A stretch of 64,000 bases of DNA from SIG565 sp045594065 (lineage in GTDB: Bacteria; Bacillota; Clostridia; Oscillospirales; Acutalibacteraceae): positions 1-64,000 of the forward strand of contig JAZNXU010000002.1 in the NCBI GenBank assembly GCA_045594065.1, in the 5' to 3' direction. The notes beneath the pieces are model-generated. The model was given only the letters and a program-made list of their open reading frames with translations, was not told where the DNA came from and did not search any database. A program made the translations under genes and the position numbers. Positions 26,031 to 34,746 of the stretch are shown here, one piece after another; positions within the stretch are counted from its first letter, which is position 1, and each line of letters starts with the position of its first letter.

Positions 26031-27062
26031 ATGGTTAAAGTTGCTATTAACGGATTCGGCCGTATCGGTCGTCTCGCATTCCGTCAGATGTTTGGTGCTG
26101 AGGGCTACGATGTAGTAGCTATCAACGACCTTACAAAACCCTCTATGCTTGCCAACCTTTTAAAGTATGACACAGCACAGGGCGGTTACTGCGGTACAAT
26201 CGGTGAAAATCTTCACACAGTTTCTGCTGATGATGAAGCCGGTACTATCACAGTTGACGGCAAAACCCTTAAGATCTATGCTGAGAAAGACGCTAAGGAC
26301 CTTCCTTGTGGTGAAATCGGCGTAGACGTAGTTCTCGAGTGCACAGGCTTCTACTGCTCTAAAGAGAAGAGTCAGGCTCATATTGATGCCGGCGCTAAAA
26401 AGGTAGTTATTTCTGCTCCTGCAGGTAACGATCTTCCCACTATCGTATTCAGCGTTAACGAGAATACTCTCACTGCTGATGACAAAATCATTTCTGCAGC
26501 TTCCTGCACAACTAACTGCTTAGCTCCTATGGCTAAGGCTCTTAACGATTACGCTCCTATCCAGAGCGGTATTATGAGCACTATCCACGCTTACACAGGC
26601 GACCAGATGATTCTTGACGGTCCTCACAGAAAGGGTGACCTCCGTCGTGCTCGTGCCGGTGCTGCTAACATTGTTCCTAACTCTACAGGTGCTGCTAAGG
26701 CTATCGGTCTTGTAATTCCTGAACTCAACGGCAAGCTTATCGGCTCTGCTCAGCGTGTTCCGGTTCCGACCGGTTCTACCACCATCCTTACCGCTGTTGT
26801 TAAGGGTGCTGACGTTACTAAAGAGGGCATCAATGCTGCTATGAAGGCTGCTGCTTGTGAGTCCTTTGGCTACAATGAGGATCAGATCGTTTCTTCCGAT
26901 GTTATCGGTATGCGTTACGGCTCACTCTTCTATGCTACTCAGACAATGGTTTGCAAAATCGCTGACGACCTTTATGAGGTACAGGTTGTTTCTTGGTATG
27001 ATAACGAGAACTCCTACACAAGCCAGATGGTACGCACCATTAAGTACTTCGCTGAAATCTAA
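26031..27062 (+). CDS. gap: Glyceraldehyde-3-phosphate dehydrogenase
   Basis: Glycolytic enzyme of 343 residues. NAD-binding VKVAINGFGRIGRLAF opens the protein, catalytic Cys lies in SAASCTTNCLAP near residue 160, AGAANIVPNSTGAAKA near 213 and the C-terminal SWYDNENSYTSQMVRT are all present. Codon use is strongly biased to GCT, GGT and CTT, as expected of a highly expressed gene. It is a single-gene unit with its own promoter and terminator; pgk and tpi are not adjacent. Confidence 0.97.
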   Translation: MVKVAINGFGRIGRLAFRQMFGAEGYDVVAINDLTKPSMLANLLKYDTAQGGYCGTIGENLHTVSADDEAGTITVDGKTLKIYAEKDAKDLPCGEIGVDVVLECTGFYCSKEKSQAHIDAGAKKVVISAPAGNDLPTIVFSVNENTLTADDKIISAASCTTNCLAPMAKALNDYAPIQSGIMSTIHAYTGDQMILDGPHRKGDLRRARAGAANIVPNSTGAAKAIGLVIPELNGKLIGSAQRVPVPTGSTTILTAVVKGADVTKEGINAAMKAAACESFGYNEDQIVSSDVIGMRYGSLFYATQTMVCKIADDLYEVQVVSWYDNENSYTSQMVRTIKYFAEI

Positions 27063-27079
27063 TTTAAGTTAGATAAATT

Positions 27080-27114
27080 AAACTCCCAACTTCAAATGAA
27101 GTCGGGAGTTTTTT
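27080..27114. terminator. Terminator of gap
   Basis: AAACTCCCAACTTC pairs with GAAGTCGGGAGTTT (one mismatch) and is followed by a T run. It lies between convergent gap and the serpin gene and may serve both. Confidence 0.88.
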
Positions 27115-27128
27115 GTTTTGTCAAATTT

Positions 27129-28370
27129 TTACGGCTCAACAACTTTCCCAATGAAGAGCGGTATATTTGTGTTTGCCTCAATTATTGCGTATACAAACGG
27201 GCGGTCAAGCGTAACCGTTACGGGGCGATCTTCAAGTGAGGTCTTGGCGGCTATTTCAGCCTTTGTAACAGCGCCTGCCTTGGTGCCTTTTTCGTCAACC
27301 GTTATATAGGTCTTCTGCATAATGTCAGCTAAATAAAGGTTAGCACCCTGATAGGCTCCTATACCTGTGAAATCGGCATCATCTGCGTCAAATGCAGTTG
27401 TTACTCCAAGATTTTTAAGAGTGTCAATTAGCGTCATTTCAAAGGTGGTTTCAAATTTAGGCATAACAGATATTACCGGCCGTTCAGTAGCATCTTTAAT
27501 TATATTGCTGATGCTGTTGCTTTGAAGCTCGGATATAAATTTATTAATATCGGTACCCTCGTTAGGCAGCAGTGCTACAAAGCGGTAATCACCATTTTTA
27601 TATTCTTTAATGAAGCCAGTTGAGTTATGGGTGTTAATGTAATAATTTTCTTTGCCGCGCATCATTTCTACCTGTACTGCACCGGTAAAGGTGTTAAATG
27701 TACCGCTTGAAATATCGCTTTTTGCGTAAGGTGTGTGCCATTCGGCATCAAAGGTTAACGCATTAATAAGGTAAAGGCAGGTTTCGCGGTCAATCTTGTT
27801 TACAATGCTGTCAATTTCGCCGTTAGTAGCATTTTTAACCCAATCGTTAATTGTTGTTTTTGCGTTATCATCAAAGGGCATTTTGAAAATATCGGCGGCG
27901 TAAAAATCGGCATTGTTTTGTAAAAATGATTTTTTAACACTAAGCTTATTATCATCTTTAATCCACACCGAATTTGTATTTGCTATTTTACTCGTGGTGG
28001 GTAATGAATCAAAAAAAGTGTGAAGATTATGGTTAGTTTTTTCAGCGGTAGCAGATAACAGCGTACTCAGTTCCGCTGCGGTATCTCCGTTAGCTCCCGA
28101 CAGTAACATTCCTAAAATATTTGTTAAAGAAATAGGGGATACAAGAATGTTTTTATCCGCGTTTTGTTTGTTTATTTCTGCAAAGACCTGCACAGCAAGC
28201 TTGTTTTGGGCAAGTGTGAAATCGCTACCGTAGTCGTTATACTCGGTGATGTTGCTTTCATATCCTTCGCTTAGCTTAACCGCCCTTACATTTGCAGTGC
28301 CTGAACTGCCGCAAGCGCAAAGGGAAAGAGTAAGCAGTAAAACTAAAAGTAAAGCAATTAATTTTTTCAT
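27129..28370 (-). CDS. Serpin (serine protease inhibitor), lipoprotein
   Basis: A 413-residue surface serpin: signal peptide MKKLIALLLVLLLTL with lipobox SLCAC. Family stretches are NILVSPISLTNILGMLLSGA near residue 75, INALTFDAEWHTPY near 207, the hinge EKGTKAGAVTKAE near 362 and the C-terminal RPFVYAIIEANTNIPLFIGKV. The hinge keeps Gly-Thr and small residues, consistent with an inhibitory serpin; the reactive loop runs about four residues longer than antitrypsin, so P1 is uncertain (a Lys-Thr bond is one candidate). Its start lies 17 bp after argS, so it may be co-transcribed with housekeeping genes. A host or gut protease target is inferred. Confidence 0.9.
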   Translation of the reverse strand: MKKLIALLLVLLLTLSLCACGSSGTANVRAVKLSEGYESNITEYNDYGSDFTLAQNKLAVQVFAEINKQNADKNILVSPISLTNILGMLLSGANGDTAAELSTLLSATAEKTNHNLHTFFDSLPTTSKIANTNSVWIKDDNKLSVKKSFLQNNADFYAADIFKMPFDDNAKTTINDWVKNATNGEIDSIVNKIDRETCLYLINALTFDAEWHTPYAKSDISSGTFNTFTGAVQVEMMRGKENYYINTHNSTGFIKEYKNGDYRFVALLPNEGTDINKFISELQSNSISNIIKDATERPVISVMPKFETTFEMTLIDTLKNLGVTTAFDADDADFTGIGAYQGANLYLADIMQKTYITVDEKGTKAGAVTKAEIAAKTSLEDRPVTVTLDRPFVYAIIEANTNIPLFIGKVVEP

Positions 28371-28387
28371 AAGAAGCTCCTTTCGTA

Positions 28388-30073
28388 TTACATACTCTGC
28401 GGGGCGTCAATCTTCATCATATTAAGAACATTTTTAATAACAATTCCCGTAGCCTTGCAAAGCTTAATTCTTGCCATCATTAATGGCTCTTCAATTCCGC
28501 GAACGCGGCAGGCGTTATAGAACTTGTGGAACTTGGTTGCAAGGTCGCTTACATAGTGGGTCATTCTTGCGGGGTCGTAAGATTTAGCCGCAACAATAAT
28601 TTCCTCTGTTAGGTGTGATAAATGAACTATCAAATCGCGCTCTTCGGCGGTGCTTAATAATTCGAGTTCAGCCTTTGTAGGCTCGCGTACCTCAATACCG
28701 TCTTCGCTGAGATTTCGCATAATGCTGCAAATTCTCGCATGGGCGTACTGTACATAGTAAACGGGGTTTTGGCTAGACTCTTCAACCGCTAAATCAAGGT
28801 CAAAGTCGAAGTGGCTGTTGGCTTCACGGAGGTTGAAGAAAAATCTTGCCGCGTCAATCGGCACTTCGTCAAGCAGAGTTACAAGCGTAATGGCTTTACC
28901 CGAACGCTTAGATGCCTTGATTACTTCACCGTCTTTAACAAGACGCACCATCTGCATAAGCACAACATCGAGTCGGTCAGCATCGACACCTAGGGCTATA
29001 AGCGCACTTTTCAAGCGCGGAACATACCCGTGGTGGTCAGCGCCTAAAATATCAATTGCCTTGTCAAAACCGCGGGTTACTAATTTATTATAGTGGTAGG
29101 CAATATCGGGTACAATGTAGGTCGGCACACCGTTCGAGCGCACAAGAACAAAATCGTCCGAGAGGAAATCGCTACCCTTAAACCATAGTGCACCCTCGTT
29201 TTCATAGGTGTGACCGCTCTGCTTTAAAAGCTCAACAATGCGGGTGGTTTCTCCGCTTGCGTGGAGTGTGCTTTCTCTAAACCAAGTGTTGTATTCAATT
29301 CGGTATTTAAGCAGGTCGTCGTGAAGACCCTGAATGTTTTTAGGCAGCGCAAAATCAACTAGAGCCTTTCTTCGAATTTCCTCGGTCTCACTTAAATATT
29401 TATTGCCGTGAATAGCTGCAAATGCCTCAGCGTGGGCAATAATATCTGCACCGTGGTAGCTGTCCTCAGGCATTTCTACACTGCTGTCATATATCTGCTT
29501 ATATCTTAAATCAAGGGAAAGCCCAAATTTGTTAATCTGATTTCCAGCATCGTTAATGTAGAACTCGCGCTCAACATTATAGCCCGCCTTTTCGAGTACC
29601 GCCGCCAAACAGTCGCCAAGTGCGCCGCCGCGAGCGTTACCAATATGCATCGGTCCTGTAGGATTAGCCGAAACAAACTCTACAAGTGCTTTTTTACCAC
29701 CGCCGAAATTACTCTTACCGTAGTTGTCCCCCAAAGTGTCAACATCAGCTACAATGTCGGCATAGTAGCCGTCGGATAAAAAGAAATTAATAAAGCCCGG
29801 ACCTGCAATTTCATATTTGCCAATGTATGTGCCGCCAAAATCAGCATTAGCCATTAATGCTTCGGCTATTTTGCGGGGAGCATTTCTGAAAAGCTTAGAC
29901 CACGCAAGCGCCGCATTAACGGCATAGTCGCCGTGCTCGCGGTTAGAGGGCACTTCAATTATAAAGTCGGTAAGCTCTACACTAGGCAGCTCACCATTAT
30001 CCATTGCAGTCTTAGCGGCGTTTAAAACTATATTTTTAATCTGTTCCTTTGCTGTGTTTACTATCTGTGACAT
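28388..30073 (-). CDS. argS: Arginyl-tRNA synthetase
   Basis: Class I synthetase of 561 residues. The N-terminal Add-1 domain is followed by the HIGH-type motif PTGPMHIGNARGGALGD near residue 130; VLMQMVRLVKDGEVIKASKR near 365 is in the usual place of the KMSKS-like loop, and the C-terminal anticodon-binding domain ends in RIKLCKATGIVIKNVLNMM. It is third in a leftward operon behind murI and DUF1934, followed by the serpin gene. Confidence 0.95.
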   Translation of the reverse strand: MSQIVNTAKEQIKNIVLNAAKTAMDNGELPSVELTDFIIEVPSNREHGDYAVNAALAWSKLFRNAPRKIAEALMANADFGGTYIGKYEIAGPGFINFFLSDGYYADIVADVDTLGDNYGKSNFGGGKKALVEFVSANPTGPMHIGNARGGALGDCLAAVLEKAGYNVEREFYINDAGNQINKFGLSLDLRYKQIYDSSVEMPEDSYHGADIIAHAEAFAAIHGNKYLSETEEIRRKALVDFALPKNIQGLHDDLLKYRIEYNTWFRESTLHASGETTRIVELLKQSGHTYENEGALWFKGSDFLSDDFVLVRSNGVPTYIVPDIAYHYNKLVTRGFDKAIDILGADHHGYVPRLKSALIALGVDADRLDVVLMQMVRLVKDGEVIKASKRSGKAITLVTLLDEVPIDAARFFFNLREANSHFDFDLDLAVEESSQNPVYYVQYAHARICSIMRNLSEDGIEVREPTKAELELLSTAEERDLIVHLSHLTEEIIVAAKSYDPARMTHYVSDLATKFHKFYNACRVRGIEEPLMMARIKLCKATGIVIKNVLNMMKIDAPQSM

Positions 30074-30075
30074 CT

Positions 30076-30495
30076 TTATACCTCTTTTACCGAAATTTCT
30101 ACTGTGTTGCGGCTGAGCACGCTGTTTTCAATATCAATTGTATAACTCATTCTAACTCTGCCGCCGTTAGCGCCTAATGTATTTTCAATTGTTTCACCGA
30201 AAATTCCAAGAACAAGCTCACCTTGCGGAATGGAATAAAAGCAGGTGTTTCGTCGCCCTTTTTCAATAACCAATCGGCTGTCAATTCCGCCCGAGCGTAT
30301 CATAGTTATTTTGCTGTTTCCCTCGGTCTTCACAAGGGTTTTAACATTGTCGGTTTTAAGTGTTTCATTTTCCTCGTAGGAAATCAGGTATTTGCCGTCT
30401 TTTTCGCAGAGCGTGCCAACGGTTGAAAGCTCTATAACATCGCTTTCGCCGTCAATGCCTTGAGTTCCCCTAATATCAATTATTACATTTTTCAT
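30076..30495 (-). CDS. DUF1934 (YwiB-like) protein
   Basis: A 139-residue small beta-barrel protein of the DUF1934 family: KNVIIDIRGTQGIDGESDVIE at the start (kept as family mark), YLISYEENETL near residue 35, VLGIFGETIENTLGANGGRVRMSY near 90. Bacillus YwiB lies next to argS in the same way. Function is unknown. Its start overlaps the murI stop by ATGA, and argS begins two bases after its stop. Confidence 0.85.
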   Translation of the reverse strand: MKNVIIDIRGTQGIDGESDVIELSTVGTLCEKDGKYLISYEENETLKTDNVKTLVKTEGNSKITMIRSGGIDSRLVIEKGRRNTCFYSIPQGELVLGIFGETIENTLGANGGRVRMSYTIDIENSVLSRNTVEISVKEV

Positions 30496-31301
30496 AGCTT
30501 ACTTATATCCACCTGTTTTGCGTTGTCTGCGTGTATTTTTTCACCCATTAATTTTTCCGTAGTGCTTTCAAACGAGCCTGTCATATCGCTAACAAAGTAG
30601 CTGTGCTTGCCGCCATTTGAATTAAGGAGCCTTTTTTTCTCTAAATAGCTCTTTAGGTTTTGGCTTAATTCCTCACCGGGATTTATAAGGGTTACACTGC
30701 TTCCCATAACCTCGGCAATTACACCGCTAAGCAGCGGATAATGCGTGCAACCGAGAATAAGCGTGTCAATGCCTTTTTCTTTAAGCGGTAAAAGATATCT
30801 CTTAACCGTTTCAAGCACTATTATGCTGTCCTTTGAAGTAAGTCCCTCTTCTACTAACGGCACAAACAGCGGGCAGGCGGCGGCATAAATTTCGGCAGAG
30901 GGTAAAAGCTCTAAAATTCTTTTTTTGTGCTCACCGCTCTTAACTGTTGCGGGGGTGCCTATAATGCCAATTTTTCCGCTTCTTGTGGCTTTAACAGCTG
31001 CAGTCGCAGCTGGGGTAATCATTTCAAAAAAAGGAACAGGCAGAATATCTGCCGTGTCAGCCGCTACCGCACTAACAGTTCCACAGGCGGCAACAATAGC
31101 CTTAACATTATGGCTGAGTAAAAACTTCGCGTCCTCAGCGGCGTATTTTTTTATGGTGTCGCGGCTTCGTGTGCCGTATGGTACTCTGCCTGTATCACCA
31201 AAGTATACAATGTCCTCGTTGGGCAAAAGCTTTATAATTTCTTTCATAACAGTCAGCCCGCCGAGCCCCGAGTCGAATATTCCTATTGGGTGTTTAAACA
31301 C
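30492..31301 (-). CDS. murI: Glutamate racemase
   Basis: Makes D-glutamate for peptidoglycan. The family motif IGIFDSGLGGLTVMKEI opens the protein, and the two catalytic cysteines lie in AIVAACGTVSAV near residue 72 and LILGCTHYPLL near 183. I start at GTG 31301 (FKHPIGIFDSG) because AGGGG lies eight bases before it; a GTG nine bases upstream overlaps that site. It heads the leftward murI-DUF1934-argS-serpin operon. Confidence 0.93.
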   Translation of the reverse strand: MFKHPIGIFDSGLGGLTVMKEIIKLLPNEDIVYFGDTGRVPYGTRSRDTIKKYAAEDAKFLLSHNVKAIVAACGTVSAVAADTADILPVPFFEMITPAATAAVKATRSGKIGIIGTPATVKSGEHKKRILELLPSAEIYAAACPLFVPLVEEGLTSKDSIIVLETVKRYLLPLKEKGIDTLILGCTHYPLLSGVIAEVMGSSVTLINPGEELSQNLKSYLEKKRLLNSNGGKHSYFVSDMTGSFESTTEKLMGEKIHADNAKQVDISKL

Positions 31302-31404
31302 AACATTCACCCCTATAATACATATTAATTCAATTTATAATAACATATTTTAAAAGAATGTGCAACACAAAAGGAGAACTAAAATAAAAAATTTGCAAAA
31401 GGTA

Positions 31405-31433
31405 TTGACAAACTGGTATGTTGGTGGTAAAAT
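31405..31433 (+). promoter_or_regulatory. Promoter of infC-rpmI-rplT
   Basis: TTGACA (31405-31410), 17-bp spacer and TAAAAT (31428-31433); transcription would begin near 31440, about 157 bases before infC. Confidence 0.85.
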
Positions 31434-31439
31434 AACCCT

Positions 31440-31567
31440 ACAACAAAGCAGAACAATTATGTCGTTCTCACCCCGAGGTCATGTCCTACAGGGTCAATAA
31501 GTTAAAAGAGTAACGCTCTTATTATGCTTATTTGCACGGATGACATTGTTGTTATCCGTGCTTTTTT
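31440..31567 (+). ncRNA. infC leader with attenuator (L20-leader type)
   Basis: The ~155-base 5' region has internal pairing segments and ends in a terminator: GCACGGAT/ATCCGTGC (31534-31541 and 31553-31561) followed by TTTTTT. In Firmicutes the infC-rpmI-rplT leader is repressed by ribosomal protein L20 through premature termination. The position and terminator fit that class; I could not verify the L20 binding fold by covariance. Confidence 0.75.
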
Positions 31568-31596
31568 GAATTATTTTCTGTCGGAGGTGCTTTAAC

Positions 31597-32115
31597 ATTA
31601 GCAGCAAAGAAATTTTAATCAATGAAAGTATTAAGTTCAAAGAGGTTCGCGTAATCGATACCGATGGCTCACAGCTCGGCATTATGCCAATTAAAGAGGC
31701 TCTGTCAGCCGCCGCAAAAAAGGACCTTGACCTTGTTAATCTGTCCCCGAATGCCAATCCGCCTGTTTGCAAGATAATGGATTTCGGTAAATACCGTTTC
31801 GAGCAGGCTAAACGCGAAAAGGAAGCCAGAAAGAATCAAAAGGTTGTGGAAATTAAAGAAATCCGCTTAGGACTTAGCATTGATAAACACGATTTCGAAA
31901 CCAAGGGTAATCACGCTATCAAGTTTTTAAAGGATGGCGACAAGGTAAAGGTTTCAATCCGCTTCCGTGGCCGCGAATTCGGTCATCCGGAAATTGGTTT
32001 GGAGATTATGCAACGCTTTGCCGAATATTGCTCAGAGGTTGCAAACGTGGAAAAGCCTGCTAAAATGGAAGGCAGAAATATGCTTATGTTTTTAGCTCCG
32101 AAGCCCGTTAAGTAA
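31597..32115 (+). CDS. infC: Translation initiation factor IF-3, AUU start
   Basis: IF-3 of 172 residues binds the 30S subunit and checks start-codon choice. The frame before the first ATG is clearly coding (SSKEILINESIKFKEVRVID and SQLGIMPIKEAL), so translation starts at ATT 31597, seven bases after GGAGGTG. Unusual AUU starts are the known self-regulatory feature of infC. The linker AKREKEARKNQ and C-terminal domain (GDKVKVSIRFRGRE near 125) are complete. L35 and L20 follow. Confidence 0.95.
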   Translation: MSSKEILINESIKFKEVRVIDTDGSQLGIMPIKEALSAAAKKDLDLVNLSPNANPPVCKIMDFGKYRFEQAKREKEARKNQKVVEIKEIRLGLSIDKHDFETKGNHAIKFLKDGDKVKVSIRFRGREFGHPEIGLEIMQRFAEYCSEVANVEKPAKMEGRNMLMFLAPKPVK

Positions 32116-32143
32116 TTCGTAAAATTTAAAGGAGGATTTATAA

Positions 32144-32341
32144 ATGCCTAAGATTAAGACACACAGCGGTGCAAAAAAGCGCTTTAAGCTGACCAAAACC
32201 GGTCTTGTTAAGCGTGGACACGCATACAAATCACACATTTTAAATAAGAAGACAACCAAGCGTAAGAGAAATCTCCGCAAGGTAGTAGTAGCCGATGTAA
32301 CTAACGTTGCAAAGGTTAAGAAAATGATTCCTTACAAGTAA
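32144..32341 (+). CDS. rpmI: Ribosomal protein L35
   Basis: A 65-residue basic protein, PKIKTHSGAKKRFKLTKTG at the start and the KRKRNLRK stretch near residue 46; the length matches L35. GGAGG precedes the ATG. Middle gene of infC-rpmI-rplT. Confidence 0.97.
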   Translation: MPKIKTHSGAKKRFKLTKTGLVKRGHAYKSHILNKKTTKRKRNLRKVVVADVTNVAKVKKMIPYK

Positions 32342-32368
32342 AAAGAAGGAAAGAGAGGTTAGTTACAA

Positions 32369-32728
32369 ATGGCACGAGTAAAAGGTGCGTTAGCAACACG
32401 CAAAAGAAGAAATAAAACTTTAAAGCTCGCTAAGGGCTATTTCGGAGCAAAATCAAAGCTCTTTAAAACAGCAAAAGAGGCTGTAATGAAATCAGGCAAC
32501 TATGCTTATATTGGCAGAAGACTTAAAAAGCGTGATTTCCGTCGCCTCTGGATTACCAGAATTTCAGCTGCAGCTAAAATTAACGGTATGAACTATTCTA
32601 CCTTTATGAACGGTCTTAAAAAGGCAGGAGTTCAGATTAACCGTAAAATGTTGGCAGACCTCGCTGTAAACGATGCTGCCGGCTTTGCCACCCTTGCGAA
32701 AAATGCAAAGAAAGCATTAGACAAATAA
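32369..32728 (+). CDS. rplT: Ribosomal protein L20
   Basis: A 119-residue 23S-binding protein; N-terminus ARVKGALATRKRRNKTLKLA, then KGYFGAKSKLFKTAKEA and RDFRRLWITRISAAAK near residue 57. It also represses its own operon through the leader RNA in Firmicutes. A terminator follows eight bases after the stop. Confidence 0.97.
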   Translation: MARVKGALATRKRRNKTLKLAKGYFGAKSKLFKTAKEAVMKSGNYAYIGRRLKKRDFRRLWITRISAAAKINGMNYSTFMNGLKKAGVQINRKMLADLAVNDAAGFATLAKNAKKALDK

Positions 32729-32734
32729 TTATCA

Positions 32735-32762
32735 CGCCCGAGATTACTCTCGGGCGACTTTC
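32735..32762 (+). terminator. Terminator after rplT
   Basis: CGCCCGAG pairs with CTCGGGCG around a five-base loop; the tail (ACTTTCTTTT) is only moderately T-rich, so some read-through into the next gene is possible. Confidence 0.75.
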
Positions 32763-32783
32763 TTTTAAAGGAATAGGAAAATT

Positions 32784-33554
32784 ATGAATTTTAAAGCTAT
32801 TACCAGCCGCGAAAATCCACTTATTAAGGCGATTTTCAAGCTTAAAACAAGCAGTAAGGAAAGAAAAACTCAAGGTAAATTTATAGTTGAGGGACTTCGT
32901 GTTTGCAGCGATTGCAGAGATAACGGGGTTAAATTCAGCACACTTATTTTAACCGAAAATTTCCTAGAAAAGAACGCTCAAGCAGCGCATCTTTTTGCCG
33001 AAAACTCAGAAGAAACGGCGGTTGTGCCCGAGTTTGTTTTCGAAAAGATTGCCGACACCGATACCCCTCAGGGTGTTTTGGCGGTAGTGAAAATGCCCGA
33101 AAGAAAAGCTGAAATCGAGAAAACGGGCAGATACATAGCTTTAGAAAATCTTTCCGACCCTACTAATTTAGGTGCAATTTCCCGTACTGCAGAGGCTTTA
33201 GGTATTAGCGGCATCATAATTTCCAACAATTCTTGCGACCCATATTCACCTAAGGTTATTCGCGCTTCTATGGGCACAATTTTGCGTTTGCCGCTTATTA
33301 TTACCAATGATTTTTTGGGTAAATTGAAGAAAAGCGGGCTAACGCTTTATGCCTGTGTAGTAAATGGTGGTAAAAGAATTACCGATGTTACTTTTTCAGA
33401 CGGTACAGCAGTGCTTATCGGCAACGAGGCAAACGGGCTCACACCCGATACTGCCGCAGCGTGTGAAAAGATAACAATTCCGATGTCCGGCAGGGCCGAG
33501 TCGCTTAATGCATCGGTTGCCGCCGCAATTGCTATGTGGGAGTTAAAACGATGA
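32784..33554 (+). CDS. TrmH/SpoU-family RNA methyltransferase
   Basis: A 256-residue 2'-O-ribose methyltransferase with a knotted SAM site. An N-terminal substrate-binding domain (KFIVEGLRVCSDC near residue 31) precedes the SPOUT motifs ALENLSDPTNLGAISRTAEA near 117, LIGNEANGLT near 212 and the C-terminal IPMSGRAESLNASVAAAI. It probably acts on 23S rRNA (RlmB-like) next to ribosomal protein genes, but the exact target is unknown. Overlaps dprA by ATGA. Confidence 0.9.
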   Translation: MNFKAITSRENPLIKAIFKLKTSSKERKTQGKFIVEGLRVCSDCRDNGVKFSTLILTENFLEKNAQAAHLFAENSEETAVVPEFVFEKIADTDTPQGVLAVVKMPERKAEIEKTGRYIALENLSDPTNLGAISRTAEALGISGIIISNNSCDPYSPKVIRASMGTILRLPLIITNDFLGKLKKSGLTLYACVVNGGKRITDVTFSDGTAVLIGNEANGLTPDTAAACEKITIPMSGRAESLNASVAAAIAMWELKR

Positions 33555-34723
33555 ATTTGCACTATTGGGTATGGTTGCAGCAGGCACTCGGTTACGGCAG
33601 TAAATATACGAGTCGGCTGCTAGAGCATTTTGGCTCTGCCGAAGAGATATTCAAGGCAAAGCAAAGCGATATAGCCGCTCTAGGTATTAAGAATAAAAAG
33701 ATAATTGAAAATCTAAATACCAAAAGGCTTAATAAAGCCACCGAAATAATAAAAGATTGCAAGAAAAACGGGATTTTAATAATACAGTATAATTCAGAGT
33801 CTTATCCCGATGCTTTAAGAGAGATTCCGGCACCTCCCATAGTACTATATGCTAAAGGGGATATTTCTCTTTTAAAGGAAGAAACCACTGTTTGCATTGT
33901 AGGTCCGAGAAAGGTTTCGGTATACGGCAAGAAAGCGGCATTTTCGCTTTCAGCCCGCCTTGCTCTTTGCGGCTTTACGGTTGTAAGTGGTGGGGCTCTC
34001 GGCTGTGATACTGCCGCACATAAGGGTGCGCTTTTAGTTGATGGAAAAACAGTGTGCTTTCTGGGCTCGGGTATAGCATCAGATTATCTGCCGATAAACA
34101 AACCGCTTCGGGATAAAATAGCCGAGAAAGGATTACTTGTAAGCGAATACCCGCCATATTACGCGGCTTCAAAATATACTTTTCCGGTTAGAAACCGCCT
34201 AATGGCTGGATTTACTCTCGGCACTGTTATAGTTGAAGCGGGAGAGAAGAGCGGCGCATTAATTACCGCTAACGCCGCGGTAGAGCAAAGCCGTGATGTT
34301 TTTGTTATCCCCGGAAACCCAACCGACCCGAATTATAAGGGGTCAAATAAATTATTGCGCGACGGGGCCAAGCCGCTTTTAGAGCTAGGAGATATTATTA
34401 CTGAATATCTACCGCTTTACCCGCATAAAATTAATCCCGAAAAGGCTTATTCGAAAGCACTCTCTATGAATTCAGAGCAAAAAAGTGTAAAAGCCACAGA
34501 AAAAGAGAAAAACACTAAAAAAACCAAAAAAATTATAAAAGAAAATCTTTCAAATAATGCAAAAATAGTGTATAATCAATTAGATAAGCAAATTTTCTAT
34601 TTAGATGAGCTTGACCGTTCGGTTTTATCAGATTCCCAAATTCTGGCAGCCATTACCGAACTTGAAATTTTCGGATATATAAAAGCACTCCCCGGCGGCA
34701 AGTACGGTCTTGAAAATGAGTAA
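33551..34723 (+). CDS. dprA: DNA processing protein DprA
   Basis: A 390-residue single-stranded DNA binding RecA loader. It has an N-terminal helix-hairpin-helix region (YTSRLLEHFGSAEEIF), the Rossmann core with CIVGPRKVSVYGKKAA near residue 117, VVSGGALGCDTAAHKGAL near 150, and the FPVRNRLMAGFTLGTVIVEA stretch near 214. A Lys-rich linker near 315-335 leads to a C-terminal winged helix (KIVYNQLDKQIFYLDEL). Start ATG 33551 overlaps the methyltransferase stop. It precedes topA, the usual Firmicute order. Confidence 0.93.
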   Translation: MNLHYWVWLQQALGYGSKYTSRLLEHFGSAEEIFKAKQSDIAALGIKNKKIIENLNTKRLNKATEIIKDCKKNGILIIQYNSESYPDALREIPAPPIVLYAKGDISLLKEETTVCIVGPRKVSVYGKKAAFSLSARLALCGFTVVSGGALGCDTAAHKGALLVDGKTVCFLGSGIASDYLPINKPLRDKIAEKGLLVSEYPPYYAASKYTFPVRNRLMAGFTLGTVIVEAGEKSGALITANAAVEQSRDVFVIPGNPTDPNYKGSNKLLRDGAKPLLELGDIITEYLPLYPHKINPEKAYSKALSMNSEQKSVKATEKEKNTKKTKKIIKENLSNNAKIVYNQLDKQIFYLDELDRSVLSDSQILAAITELEIFGYIKALPGGKYGLENE

Positions 34724-34746
34724 TTTGAATTTTAAGGAGATATAAA

